Assembly: GCF_030053135.1 (NCBI RefSeq)
Contig: NZ_CP125652.1
Coordinates: 62,001-126,000 of the forward strand
Reading direction: 5' to 3'
Source: Rhizobium sp. BT04
Lineage (GTDB): Bacteria; Pseudomonadota; Alphaproteobacteria; Rhizobiales; Rhizobiaceae
DNA: 64,000 bases
A program made the translations under genes and the position numbers. A model generated the notes under the pieces. It was not told the DNA's origin and did not search any database. It saw nothing but the letters and a program-made list of their open reading frames with translations. This document shows, one piece after another, positions 17,876 to 25,993 of this stretch (its first letter is position 1; the number at the start of each line of letters is the position of its first letter).

Positions 17876-18056
17876 GGGCGAGCCTCCAGGCGGATGCGGC
17901 GAGGCGATCGAGGTTCTGGATGATCTCCGCCATCGTCATCGTCGCCGGGTCCTTCGGCTGGACGTGGGCAAGGCGGCGCATGGCGAGGCGCATTGCTATT
18001 TCGTCCGCGAAAGGGTCGCGCTTCGTTTCGGCTTTGTTGGCGATCGGCACGGTCAC
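17868..18056 (-). CDS. Small phage protein, unknown
   Basis: 62 residues: polar N-terminus then a helical block (EIAMRLAMRRLAHVQPKD, TMAEIIQNLDRLA). It overlaps the DUF1643 gene stop by 4 bases and the next gene by 8, so it is translationally coupled. No recognisable family. Confidence 0.55.
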   Translation of the reverse strand: MTVPIANKAETKRDPFADEIAMRLAMRRLAHVQPKDPATMTMAEIIQNLDRLAASAWRLAHG

Positions 18057-18622
18057 TCTCCCGCCTGTGCCGATTTCCAGAGGATCGGCTGCTGGTCACG
18101 CGGGATGCGATGGGCGCCGCGGGCCATGGGATGTTTTGGATAGCCGTCCTTCGTCAGACCGAGGCAGACCAGGTCGACGAGGTGGTGGCGGGCGCGGGCG
18201 ATCAGCCAGGCATCCAGATCCATGTGGCTTCCGTCTCGGCCCCAGGCGGCAAGCATCGGCCTGTTGGTGTGGCGGGCAAGAATGAAGGCGCCGTCGATAT
18301 AGCCGGTATTCTCGGCGCTGATCGGCGCAGCATGGGCCATCATCTCCTTCGGGGAAGAGGAGCGGAAGTCGAAGAGGTTGACGATCAGGATGCCGCCGTA
18401 GCCCCAGAGCTTGGCAAAATGGATCAGCGCCAGCACGGTCTGGTCGTTCTTGCGATGATCGGCCCTTGAGGGGTTGAGCATGCAGACGGTGAGGATGGGG
18501 AGGGCAGTATCCCATATGCGGCGCAGCTCGGGCCGATAGAGCGGTTCCGGCTCGCCGGAGAGGGCGGCGGACATGAACATGGCGGCCGGCTTGGCATCGG
18601 CCGGGAAAAGATCGGTCTGCAT
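18053..18622 (-). CDS. DUF1643 family protein
   Basis: 189 residues. The DUF1643 signature is clear: VCMLNPSRADHRKNDQT, then KLWGYGGILIVNLFDFRSS, then a late block with GRDGSHMDLDAW and VCLGLTKDGYPKHP. The family is widespread in phages and mobile elements; its biochemical role is not established. ATG 18622 sits in a TGATG overlap with the ASCH gene, which sets the start against the longer frame to 18787. Part of a small cluster (DUF1643, ASCH, HDHPW protein) near the end of the leftward operon. Confidence 0.85.
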   Translation of the reverse strand: MQTDLFPADAKPAAMFMSAALSGEPEPLYRPELRRIWDTALPILTVCMLNPSRADHRKNDQTVLALIHFAKLWGYGGILIVNLFDFRSSSPKEMMAHAAPISAENTGYIDGAFILARHTNRPMLAAWGRDGSHMDLDAWLIARARHHLVDLVCLGLTKDGYPKHPMARGAHRIPRDQQPILWKSAQAGE

Positions 18623-19119
18623 CAGAACAGGCTCCCTTGACGACCGGCCGGCGCAGTTTTTGCTGCCGGCGATATTCCCGCCAGGCGTGGGCGCCATTCG
18701 AAGAGACCGAGGGCGCCTTTCAGAGGAATCGGTTCGGCGAGGATCTGCTGATCCTCGAGGACGAAGCCGTATTTCCCGAAGAACCATGGGCTCGAATGGC
18801 GCTGCGTAGCGTCAACGATACGAGCAACACCGATGATGGCGCCGAAGGTCATATCCTGCTCGACGAGATCGTGCGCCGGATGGTTCGGCTGCAGATCCGG
18901 GTGATCGGTGATGACACCCGCGAAGTCCTGCCAGTCTTCCGCAATGTTGCGGGCGTTATAGGCGCTGGCGTGGATGCAGATCAGTCCGCGGTGGCGCGTG
19001 TTCCACTTGCGGTTTTCAATGTCCTTCCAGCCGTTGACGATCGCGTGGGCCCAGGGCTGGCGGGTTGAGAGGGCGAGGTCCGGAAGCGTGCTGATATCGC
19101 CGGTGTAGATCGTCGTCAT
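18622..19119 (-). CDS. ASCH-domain protein
   Basis: 165 residues. The N-terminal motif LALSTRQPWAHAIVNGWKDI and ENRKWNTRHRGLICIHAS is the hallmark of ASCH/PUA-like domains, which bind RNA or modified nucleotides. Residues such as GAIIGVARIVD and PWFFGKYGFVLED complete the barrel. In phages ASCH proteins accompany nucleotide metabolism; the target here is unknown. ATG 19119 overlaps the upstream gene by 4 bases. Confidence 0.85.
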   Translation of the reverse strand: MTTIYTGDISTLPDLALSTRQPWAHAIVNGWKDIENRKWNTRHRGLICIHASAYNARNIAEDWQDFAGVITDHPDLQPNHPAHDLVEQDMTFGAIIGVARIVDATQRHSSPWFFGKYGFVLEDQQILAEPIPLKGALGLFEWRPRLAGISPAAKTAPAGRQGSLF

Positions 19120-19664
19120 CGGTCGGCCTCCCCCTGCGATGGCGATGCGGGTTCGCAAGGCGCATGCTTGCCGCCGCCGAAGACGTATTCGCGCCACGGC
19201 GTCCAGCACCATTTACCGTCACGGTTACGGAGGAAACCCCACTTGCGGCCGGAGCGGCCGCGCCAGACGATCGTGACGATTTTGCGGCCCTCCTGAGGAA
19301 CTGGTTCATCATAGAAGTGCCAGCCAGAAAACCGGCCAATGACGCGGTGGCAATGGGTTGCCGGCCTGTAGGTAAGACGGAAGGCCCGGACTACCTGACG
19401 GTTGAGCCAGTAGCGTTCCGGCGGCAGAAGCATCGCTTCAAGCGGGGCCACGCCTTTCATGTCCGGCGTCGCAATCTCTTCAACGTAGCTGGTCAGCGGG
19501 AACGTCCAGAAGTCCCATGGATGATCATGGGGATCTGGATCATTGTCGCCGCGGTGAAAGATGTGCAGACGCAGCCGGCCAATCCATCCACGCGTGAGGT
19601 ATGGTGTGGTGTGTTCACCATCGACGCCGTAGATCGTCTGCCAGCCGAAGAGCCGTTCACCCAT
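19116..19664 (-). CDS. Phage protein with HDHPW metal-site-like motif
   Basis: 182 residues from ATG 19664. A His-rich block (LRLHIFHRGDNDPDPHDHPW) and a later THCHRVIGRF give a cupin-like arrangement of histidines. No named family is certain. The start is chosen to overlap the MazG-like gene by 8 bases rather than the long frame to 19814. Position between ASCH and MazG-like genes suggests a nucleotide-related accessory role, by context only. Confidence 0.6.
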   Translation of the reverse strand: MGERLFGWQTIYGVDGEHTTPYLTRGWIGRLRLHIFHRGDNDPDPHDHPWDFWTFPLTSYVEEIATPDMKGVAPLEAMLLPPERYWLNRQVVRAFRLTYRPATHCHRVIGRFSGWHFYDEPVPQEGRKIVTIVWRGRSGRKWGFLRNRDGKWCWTPWREYVFGGGKHAPCEPASPSQGEADR

Positions 19665-20088
19665 TGTCCGAGGCCTCCGCTGCCGGACGGGCCGACGCGT
19701 CGTCGATCCACCCGTTGCCCGGCAATGGTGATCGGTGCGGCTTCGTTTCCTGCTTCCTGCGGATCTTGGCGATGATGTCGGGCTGATTGACGCGAAAGAG
19801 TTCGTTCTCGCCATCGATCCTCATATCGAGCCCGGCCGGCTCACAGAGCGCGGCAAGGGTCAGCATCACGCCGCCGACTTCCTGTCCGGGGACGCCGGCC
19901 GGCCTGTCGAAGACATAGTCGACGAGCTGGTGCGCCTCCTCGCGGGTGCAGCCGATCGACTGGGTCAGTTCCAACGCCTCCTCGAGGAATCTGTGAGACC
20001 GTTCGGGAATATCGGCTGTGACTTCGGCGCCGAAGCAGACGAGCATCCACTTGTGCACGCGCATCTGAAAGCTGAGAGCGACGCTCAT
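19657..20088 (-). CDS. MazG-like NTP pyrophosphohydrolase-like protein
   Basis: 143 residues. HRFLEEALELTQSIGCTREE followed by AHQLVDYVFDRP and EVGGVMLTLAALC matches the helical all-alpha NTP-PPase (MazG) layout with its acidic metal-binding positions (EEALE and EVGG). Phage MazG-like enzymes are thought to hydrolyse nucleotides or lower alarmones. ATG 20088 overlaps the thyX stop, fixing the start. It sits directly after thyX, consistent with nucleotide pool control. Confidence 0.7.
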   Translation of the reverse strand: MSVALSFQMRVHKWMLVCFGAEVTADIPERSHRFLEEALELTQSIGCTREEAHQLVDYVFDRPAGVPGQEVGGVMLTLAALCEPAGLDMRIDGENELFRVNQPDIIAKIRRKQETKPHRSPLPGNGWIDDASARPAAEASDNG

Positions 20089-20771
20089 CGGCCTGCCTCC
20101 CATGCCTCGATGCAGACCGGCACTACAGACTTGGCGAGTTCGGCCATCGCCTCGGCATAGACGCGGATCTCGTATTGCGCATGCGAGTGCATCCGAAGGT
20201 CGAGGAAGTGTAGCAGGTTGCGCAGGTCGACCTTGGCGAACATGTGGCTGTAGGTGTTGACCGGCAGCACCGATCGGGCCAGCTCGCGCGGCCAATCGTT
20301 TTCCAGCAGGTGCCGGTATAGGTCGAAGGCGGCCTCGCATTGCTTGCGCATCAGCAGCACCTCGATCGACCGGTCGGAAATCTGTTCATCGTTGCCAAGG
20401 TCGACCGTGCGGCCCTGCTTGTTGGCCTTCGACTGCGCGCCGACCTTTTCGGGGTCGGGGATGTAGAAGGTTTCGGGAAGCTCGCGGTACCGGGCGGAGA
20501 GTTCGTTGAAGGACCAGGTGCGGTGGCGGTGCCACTGCCGGAACACGAAGATCGGCGCGAAGACTTCGAACTGGAATTCGACGGCTTCGAAAGGGCTGGT
20601 GTGGCGGTCGCGCCAGAGGCGGTTGATCAGCCTCTTGTCCGATCCTTCGTCTTCGCCGGCGCGCCAGGCGGCGTCATAGGAGACGCGGGCGGCGCGCGAG
20701 ACAGCAAGGTCGCTGCCCATGCTGTCGACCAGGCGCACAAATCCATGGTCGAGAACGTCGATCTTTGTCAT
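20085..20771 (-). CDS. thyX: Flavin-dependent thymidylate synthase
   Basis: 228 residues. The ThyX motif RHRxxSxNExSxRY appears as HRHRTWSFNELSARYRE. FAD/dUMP residues are also present (SPFEAVEFQFEVFAPIFVFRQW, LPVNTYSHMFAKVDLRNLLHF). The enzyme makes dTMP from dUMP with methylene-tetrahydrofolate and FAD, without dihydrofolate production. It is a phage copy in the leftward early operon, coupled to the MazG-like and DUF3310 genes by 4-base overlaps. Confidence 0.96.
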   Translation of the reverse strand: MTKIDVLDHGFVRLVDSMGSDLAVSRAARVSYDAAWRAGEDEGSDKRLINRLWRDRHTSPFEAVEFQFEVFAPIFVFRQWHRHRTWSFNELSARYRELPETFYIPDPEKVGAQSKANKQGRTVDLGNDEQISDRSIEVLLMRKQCEAAFDLYRHLLENDWPRELARSVLPVNTYSHMFAKVDLRNLLHFLDLRMHSHAQYEIRVYAEAMAELAKSVVPVCIEAWEAGR

Positions 20772-21001
20772 GCCGGGTTCCTCTTCAAGAAATCGCTGAG
20801 ATAGGCGGCGTACCAGGCTGCCTTGTCGTAATCCTCGCCACCGGCCTTCAGCCGGGCGCGGGCCTGATACTTGATGATGTTGAACTTAAGCGCGCCGATG
20901 AACTCTTCGCGGGTCAGCCAGTTCTCCAGAACCTTGATGACCTCGTAGGGGTTTTCGGCGCCGCCGTAATGGGATGGATGGTTTACCGCTTCAACGCTCA
21001 T
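20768..21001 (-). CDS. DUF3310 family protein
   Basis: 77 residues. The DUF3310 pattern is complete: VNHPSHYGG...YEVIKVLENW, then FIGALKFNIIKYQARARLK and EDYDKAAWYAAYL. This helical family is common in phages as nucleotide kinase-like accessory proteins, but its activity is not established. ATG 21001 gives the conserved MSVEAVNHPSHY start; a longer start at 21019 would overlap dnaN. Confidence 0.88.
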   Translation of the reverse strand: MSVEAVNHPSHYGGAENPYEVIKVLENWLTREEFIGALKFNIIKYQARARLKAGGEDYDKAAWYAAYLSDFLKRNPA

Positions 21002-21011
21002 CGTCGTCTCC

Positions 21012-22127
21012 TCACACACGCATCGGCATCAGCACGATGAGATTTTCGGGATTGGCGGTGGCGGCGCGCAGGACGGCGGGTGCTCCGACTTCGGTGAGCG
21101 AGATGGTGATCTTGTCGCCGGAGAGATGGGCGAGGGCGTCGCCGACATAGCGGGCGTTGAAGCCGATCTTCAGGTCGGCCTCGCCTTCGAAGGCGAGCTC
21201 GTCCTCGGCGTCGCCGGCGTCGGGGTTGCTGACCCGCAGGCGCAGCTGCTGGTCGGCGAAGGTGAATTCGACGGCGCGGCCGCGCTCGCCGGAGACGGTC
21301 GCGACGCGATCGACGGCTTCGCCGAAAGGCTTCGACTGCAAGGTGCAGACCATGTGGCAATCGGAAGGGATGACGCGCTGGTAATCGGGGAAGGTGCCGT
21401 CGATCAGCTTTGTCGTGAGGATTGCCGAGCCGCCGACGAAACGCACGGCATTGTCCGTGACCATCAGGTCGATGTCGCCAGAGTCCGGCAGGATCTTCGG
21501 CAGCACGCGCACGGCGGCGCGGGGGATGATGACGCCGGGGAAGGTGCCGGAGATTTCCGCCTGCGTCAGACGCTTCACCAGGCGGTGACCATCGGTGGCG
21601 ACGAAGGTCGCGTCCTCGCTGCCGGCGACCTGGTGGAAGAAGATACCGTTCAGATAATAGCGCGTCTCCTCGGTCGACATGGCATGGCTGCAATCGCCGA
21701 TCGCGCGGGAAAGTTCATCGGCCGGGATGGTGACGCGGACGGGATTGGCGAGGGCCGCCATTTCCGGGAAGTCGGTTGCCGGCAGCACCTGCAGGCTGAA
21801 TTTCGAGCGGCCGGATTTCAGGAAGATGCTGGAAAGCTTCGCGTCCTTGCCTCGCTCGATCGAGGCCTCGGCGCCATCGGGCAGTTTGCGGACGATATCG
21901 GAAAGCAGGCCGGCCGGGACGGTGAAGGGCTGGAACTCGGGGTCGATCGAGACCGGCTTGAAATAGGTCTTGGCTTCGATGTCGAGATTTGTGACGCGGG
22001 CGATCATCCGATCTTCCTCGCGATCGATCAGCACGTTCTGCAGAATCGGGATGGTGGTGCGCTTCTCGACGATGCTGCCGGCAAGGGCGAGCGCGGAAAG
22101 CAGGGCGGATTTCTCAGCCTTGAACAT
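21012..22127 (-). CDS. dnaN: DNA polymerase III beta subunit (phage sliding clamp)
   Basis: 371 residues covering all three clamp domains: MFKAEKSALLSALALAGSIV and TTIPILQNVLID at the N-terminus, middle FPEM..L.NPVRVTIPADEL and RYYLNGIFF, and C-terminal TKLIDGTFPDYQRVIPSD and ILMPMRV. The end (VLMPMRV) matches the conserved clamp C-terminus. A phage-borne full-length clamp is uncommon; it could recruit polymerase to phage DNA. It overlaps the upstream unknown gene by 14 bases. Confidence 0.93.
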   Translation of the reverse strand: MFKAEKSALLSALALAGSIVEKRTTIPILQNVLIDREEDRMIARVTNLDIEAKTYFKPVSIDPEFQPFTVPAGLLSDIVRKLPDGAEASIERGKDAKLSSIFLKSGRSKFSLQVLPATDFPEMAALANPVRVTIPADELSRAIGDCSHAMSTEETRYYLNGIFFHQVAGSEDATFVATDGHRLVKRLTQAEISGTFPGVIIPRAAVRVLPKILPDSGDIDLMVTDNAVRFVGGSAILTTKLIDGTFPDYQRVIPSDCHMVCTLQSKPFGEAVDRVATVSGERGRAVEFTFADQQLRLRVSNPDAGDAEDELAFEGEADLKIGFNARYVGDALAHLSGDKITISLTEVGAPAVLRAATANPENLIVLMPMRV

Positions 22128-22632
22128 TTGATGTCTCCGGGGAGGTGGCCGGGATCAGGCTTTTGCCGTCCGGACTGATGGTGAATTTCACGACATCGCT
22201 CCAGTGGGCGGTGTCGATCTCGACGTCATGGCCGTCTGGTTCGTCGGCGCTGATGCAGAAGCTGGCATAATCCTGGGCGAAGGCCTCGATCGTGTCGGCC
22301 CAGATTTCGCTGTCGCCAAGATCCCAGAACGCGTTGGCGTCTGGCGCCAGCGTGGCTGCCGGCCCCTGATCGCCATCGAACAGGTCGCTGGTGTGCGGGC
22401 AGCGGAGCGTTGTCGCGATCAATCCGGACGGCAATATGCAGATGGTGACAATGCCGCGCGCCTCGACCCACTTGAACGAGACATCGTCCCCGGGCCGGAA
22501 CATCTGCGACCGCGTCTTGCCGTCGGCGCCGGTTAAAAATGGAAGCCATGCCTCGGCGCTCGCCCTTCCTGTCGGGATCGTCTCATCGATCAGGAATGTT
22601 GGGTACCAGAGGCGAGGCATGGCGATGCTCAT
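22114..22632 (-). CDS. Phage protein, unknown
   Basis: 172 residues between DUF2303 and dnaN. The fold looks mixed alpha/beta with several Trp/Phe (RLWYPTFLIDETIP, DDVSFKWVEARGI, AFWDLGDSEIWADTIEAFAQ). No motif recognised. The 14-base overlap with dnaN suggests translational coupling and a possible DNA-replication link, by context only. Confidence 0.55.
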   Translation of the reverse strand: MSIAMPRLWYPTFLIDETIPTGRASAEAWLPFLTGADGKTRSQMFRPGDDVSFKWVEARGIVTICILPSGLIATTLRCPHTSDLFDGDQGPAATLAPDANAFWDLGDSEIWADTIEAFAQDYASFCISADEPDGHDVEIDTAHWSDVVKFTISPDGKSLIPATSPETSNVQG

Positions 22633-22636
22633 GGTC

Positions 22637-23554
22637 TCAGGCCTGCATCTCGGGCGCGCCCTGGAAGAAGGGCAGGCCGGTGTCGGCGCCGGCGCGTTCC
22701 ATGTCGCGCACCACCTGCTCGGTGATGTGGACGTCGGGCCGGTAGAGCTGGCATATCCAGAAGAGCTTGCCGCTCGACAGGCGGTAGCGCAGGCGGACGG
22801 GGATGCGGGTCGGCTCGCCGCGGAAGAAGGGCGGGACTGAGACGATGAACATGCCGGGCACGTCGAGCTTGTTGCCGTTGACGTCCTTGTGCTCTTCCTC
22901 GAAATTGATCTGCGCGGCGCCCGACTGGAGCGACACGACGTTCTTCACCTTCATCTCGGAGGCGACCTGCAGGCCGCGCGAAAGCGCAACGAGCTCGTTC
23001 GGGAAGGCGACGCGGAAGGAGAATTTGTGGCGCCAGTCCTCCTCTTCCATCGTGTCGGGCGAGGCGAGATCAGCTATGTGATCCTCGATGAATTCGGCGA
23101 ACTTCATCTGCTCGAGCGCCTGGCCGTTGATAGCGATCCATGCCTTCCAGCTGTCCGACAGCGGGAACTCATAATGGATGCGGTGCTTGCCGTTGTTGGC
23201 CGCGCCGCCATTGGTTTTGTCGTGATAGTCGATGACAGCGGTCAGCGACGGCTTCTTCCAATCCGTATCGGCGAAGATGACGGAATGCTCGGTCTCGTGG
23301 CGCTTGACCAGGTCGATGAAGCTTTCGAGCGTCAGAACCTTGGCGGTACCGGACTTGCGCAGCGGCGTCAGCCGCCATTCGTCGATGAGGCTCTTGACGC
23401 TGCGCGCCACGCCTTCATCAGGATCGAGGACGAACGGCACCTCGCGCGGCAGGCCGGGAACGTCGGCCGGGGTGGTTAGATAGTCGATGATGACGCCGTT
23501 TTTCTTCGCGAGCGCGGCGACTGCGTTGACGGCGGTTTCGGATAGTTGATCCAT
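22637..23554 (-). CDS. DUF2303 family protein
   Basis: 305 residues. It matches the DUF2303 layout: PREVPFVLDP and SLIDEWRLTP near the N-terminus, SVIFADTDWKKPSLTAVIDYHD in the middle, then LPLSDSWKAW-like HYEFPLSDSWKAWIAING and a C-terminal region FRVAFPNELVALSRGLQ and PVRLRYRLSSGKLFW. The family is found in phages and prophages near recombination and replication genes; its function is not established. Here it lies between ssb and dnaN. Confidence 0.82.
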   Translation of the reverse strand: MDQLSETAVNAVAALAKKNGVIIDYLTTPADVPGLPREVPFVLDPDEGVARSVKSLIDEWRLTPLRKSGTAKVLTLESFIDLVKRHETEHSVIFADTDWKKPSLTAVIDYHDKTNGGAANNGKHRIHYEFPLSDSWKAWIAINGQALEQMKFAEFIEDHIADLASPDTMEEEDWRHKFSFRVAFPNELVALSRGLQVASEMKVKNVVSLQSGAAQINFEEEHKDVNGNKLDVPGMFIVSVPPFFRGEPTRIPVRLRYRLSSGKLFWICQLYRPDVHITEQVVRDMERAGADTGLPFFQGAPEMQA

Positions 23555-23584
23555 CGGGATGCCCTTCAGGTTTGAGGAGGTGGC

Positions 23585-23929
23585 TTACTGGCGGGTACGG
23601 TCGATCTCGCGAGGACCGGGGAACATGTCGTGCTGCTGGGGATGCTCGGTCGAAAGCCTGCCGCCCTCGATGACCCAGTAGACGCTTGATTTGCGCGGCA
23701 GCTTCGGCAGCTTCGGCGGAGGGATCTCGGCATTGATCTCGACCATGCCGCTCTTGACCGAGAGGTTGAGCACCAGGGAGACCTGTCCCTTGTAGGTGAC
23801 ATTCGGCCGGTCGTTGGAAAGCTCGAGCAGCTTTTCCAGGACTGCCGTCATCTTTGTCGTCATTTCCTGGTTGAGTTCGCCCTGCTCGAGCATGCCGAGG
23901 AGGGTTTGCGCGTCGCGAATGATCTGCAT
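23585..23929 (-). CDS. Phage protein, unknown
   Basis: 114 residues from ATG 23929. A helical N-terminus (QTLLGMLEQGELNQEMTTKM, VLEKLLELSND) is followed by a beta strand region (KGQVSLVLNLSVKSGMVEI) and a Pro/Lys linker. It precedes DUF2303 in the operon by 30 bases and is probably its partner. No named family. Confidence 0.6.
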   Translation of the reverse strand: MQIIRDAQTLLGMLEQGELNQEMTTKMTAVLEKLLELSNDRPNVTYKGQVSLVLNLSVKSGMVEINAEIPPPKLPKLPRKSSVYWVIEGGRLSTEHPQQHDMFPGPREIDRTRQ

Positions 23930-23943
23930 CAGAAGTGCCCTTT

Positions 23944-24261
23944 TTAGAGAAAGCCGATTGGGTAGGAGGGTGAGAGACCGATCGCGCGGAAGCCGTCGGC
24001 AATGGTCGCTTCTGTTCTGGCGTAGCCATCGTCCCGATCTGGAGAGGAAGGACGGCTGCGATAGGCGATCTTGTGCCTGGCGAGAGATTCCTGCAGGCGT
24101 GCTTTCTCGGACCGAGGAGCGAGGCAGACGTAGAGACAGCCGTCGATCGTGGTTGAATAAAGCCTTCTCGATCGGTGGATCGCGATCGCCTCGGATCGAT
24201 CGCCGACGATGACAAGATCGCCGGTCGAAATCAGAACTTCCAATGTATGGCTGTCGCTCAT
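23944..24261 (-). CDS. Phage protein, unknown
   Basis: 105 residues, 6 bases downstream of ssb. The N-terminal half is beta-rich (HTLEVLISTGDLVIVGD, LYSTTIDGCLYVCLAP) and the C-terminal half polar. No family is recognised. The tight spacing to ssb and to the next gene (14 bases) supports a real operon member. Confidence 0.5.
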   Translation of the reverse strand: MSDSHTLEVLISTGDLVIVGDRSEAIAIHRSRRLYSTTIDGCLYVCLAPRSEKARLQESLARHKIAYRSRPSSPDRDDGYARTEATIADGFRAIGLSPSYPIGFL

Positions 24262-24267
24262 CGCCGT

Positions 24268-24768
24268 TCATCTCCACTCGGGCGCAAAGGGAATGTCGTC
24301 GTCGAGATCACGGCTGAAGCTGCCGGCCGGCGCGCCGCCGCCGTAGCTTGTGTCGCTGCGGCCGGAAGGGCGGCCGTAATCTTCGTTGCCATCAGGCGCC
24401 GGCGGGCGGCCGCTGCCCGTGCGATCGAGCATCAGCAGCTTGCTGTCGAAGCTGGAAAGCACGATCTCGGTGGAGTAGCGGTCCTGGCCCTGCTGGTCCT
24501 GCCATTTGCGGGTCTTGATCGCGCCTTCGACCAGCACCTTGGCGCCCTTCTTGAGGTACTTCTCGGCGACGTCGCAAAGACCTTCGTTGAAGACGATGAT
24601 GCGGTGCCACTCGGTCGCTTCCCTGCGTTCGCCGCTGTGCTTGTCTCGCCAGGTCTCCGACGTGGCGAGGTTGAAACTGACGATCGGATTGCCCGACTGG
24701 GTGCGGCGGGTTTCCGGATCGGCGCCGAGATGGCCGATCAGGGTGGCGCGGTTCATCGAGCCTGCCAT
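24268..24768 (-). CDS. ssb: Single-stranded DNA-binding protein (phage copy)
   Basis: 166 residues. OB-fold hallmarks: NRATLIGHLGADPETR, VSFNLATSETWRDKHSGER, EWHRIIVFNEGLCDVAEKYL and GAKVLVEGAIKTRKWQDQQG. The tail carries the acidic DDDIPF tip but extends five residues past it (APEWR), unlike most SSBs, where DDDIPF is terminal. This may change partner recruitment. ATG 24768 overlaps the previous gene's stop. It serves phage DNA replication and recombination. Confidence 0.95.
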   Translation of the reverse strand: MAGSMNRATLIGHLGADPETRRTQSGNPIVSFNLATSETWRDKHSGERREATEWHRIIVFNEGLCDVAEKYLKKGAKVLVEGAIKTRKWQDQQGQDRYSTEIVLSSFDSKLLMLDRTGSGRPPAPDGNEDYGRPSGRSDTSYGGGAPAGSFSRDLDDDIPFAPEWR

Positions 24769-25400
24769 CAGACCCTCCCGATATCGGTGCGGCCGGTGGC
24801 GCGCTGCAGAAACATGATGAATTCGACCTCGGCCTTGCTGGCCGGCCATGGATGCAGCGAGCCGATCGTCAACGGCGCCGGCACGTTCGGGAAGTCGACG
24901 GCTGCGCGCTCGCCGAACAGCGTAATCGCCTCGGCCCGCGTCATGCGCACGTCCATGCGCTGCAGCGCGTCTCGCGTCGCCTTCGTCCAGGCATCGGGCG
25001 TCTGCATGCCGGCGGCCTGGTAGATCGCCAGATCCCACGCCGACTTGATCTGGCGGGTGATGTGGTCGAGGTCGGTTCCCGACTTGATGTGGAGCAGATG
25101 CTCGGCCGGGCTGGAGCGGCCGCCGAGGAATAGCTGATGCCCGTCGCGCAGCAGGAAGAGGCCGGCAAGCCGCATGTCGTTCGTCTCGCGGACGATCGCC
25201 TGCGCGCCCTGAACGGCATGCTGGGCGGCCGAGAGCGCATGCGGGCCTTCATGCCGGCCGTCGAAGCGCGCCTGCTTGGCGAGCGTCGACGCCATCAGGC
25301 GGAAATCGACCGCATCGGGATCGATGAGGCCGATATCGATCCGACGGCCGCGGCCGATATTGGCGAAGATCGGATCCTTGGTGAGGCGCACCGCCATCAT
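24768..25400 (-). CDS. HD-hydrolase-like protein with altered HD motif
   Basis: 210 residues from ATG 25400 (ATGA overlap). The central HALSAAQHAVQGAQAI and LFLLRDGHQLFLGG resemble YfbR-like HD nucleotidases of phages (YSVAEHS...LLHDAHEAYLGD). However, the key His-Asp pair reads Arg-Asp here. A late DALQRM...RAEAITLFGERAAVDF helps the match. Metal binding may be lost, so the activity is doubtful; it could be an inactive or regulatory relative of a dNMP phosphohydrolase. Confidence 0.6.
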   Translation of the reverse strand: MMAVRLTKDPIFANIGRGRRIDIGLIDPDAVDFRLMASTLAKQARFDGRHEGPHALSAAQHAVQGAQAIVRETNDMRLAGLFLLRDGHQLFLGGRSSPAEHLLHIKSGTDLDHITRQIKSAWDLAIYQAAGMQTPDAWTKATRDALQRMDVRMTRAEAITLFGERAAVDFPNVPAPLTIGSLHPWPASKAEVEFIMFLQRATGRTDIGRV

Positions 25401-25705
25401 GCCGCCTGCTCCCATTTGCGCCCGGCGAGGCGCGCCGCGAGATAGGGACGCCATTGCGGCCAGCGCTCGTCGATCGTCTGCCAGTCGCCGGAGAGCCAGG
25501 TCGACAGGAACTCGACCGAGGCAACAAGATCGTTCGTCGCGGGCTCGGCGACGTCAGTGATGAAATCGACTGCGATCCGCATGCCCATGCGCAACTCGGC
25601 CTCGCGGTCATAGATCGCATAGGCGCGCAGACGCTGGCTGGTGAGCCAGACGACCATGAAGAAGCCGGCAAGTCCCCAGCCGGTGATGGTGGCGAGCTCG
25701 ACCAT
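25397..25705 (-). CDS. Small membrane-anchored phage protein
   Basis: 102 residues with one N-terminal transmembrane segment (ITGWGLAGFFMVVWLTS) and a helical cytoplasmic tail rich in Trp and Arg (STWLSGDWQTIDERWPQWRP). Overlaps neighbours on both sides by 1-4 bases. No known family. Confidence 0.55.
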   Translation of the reverse strand: MVELATITGWGLAGFFMVVWLTSQRLRAYAIYDREAELRMGMRIAVDFITDVAEPATNDLVASVEFLSTWLSGDWQTIDERWPQWRPYLAARLAGRKWEQAA

Positions 25706-25914
25706 CAGACGCGCTCCGCCCAGGCGATCTGCTGATCGACATGCGAGAGGTGATAATAGATCGTAACGCCGGCGCCGATCAGCGACAGGATCGCCATCGC
25801 CCAGGCGAGGCAGCAGATGAGCGCGATCAGCCAGTAGGGCGGGTGCGGACGCAGATCGACCGATATGACGGGCGGCGCCTCAACGCGCGCGCCGAATGGC
25901 GTAAAATGATCCAT
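25705..25914 (-). CDS. Small membrane phage protein
   Basis: 69 residues from ATG 25914. A Pro-rich start (FGARVEAPPVISVDLRPHPP) leads into a long hydrophobic helix (YWLIALICCLAWAMAILSLI). The TGATG overlap with the next gene shows coupling. Unknown function; possibly a superinfection-exclusion or inner-membrane accessory, by context only. Confidence 0.55.
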   Translation of the reverse strand: MDHFTPFGARVEAPPVISVDLRPHPPYWLIALICCLAWAMAILSLIGAGVTIYYHLSHVDQQIAWAERV

Positions 25915-25993
25915 GGGAAAGCCCTCGCTGGTCGGTTTGGAAATGGTCGCGCCCGAGGGGTGACGGACGGACCATTCCGAAACCGGTCGACGA

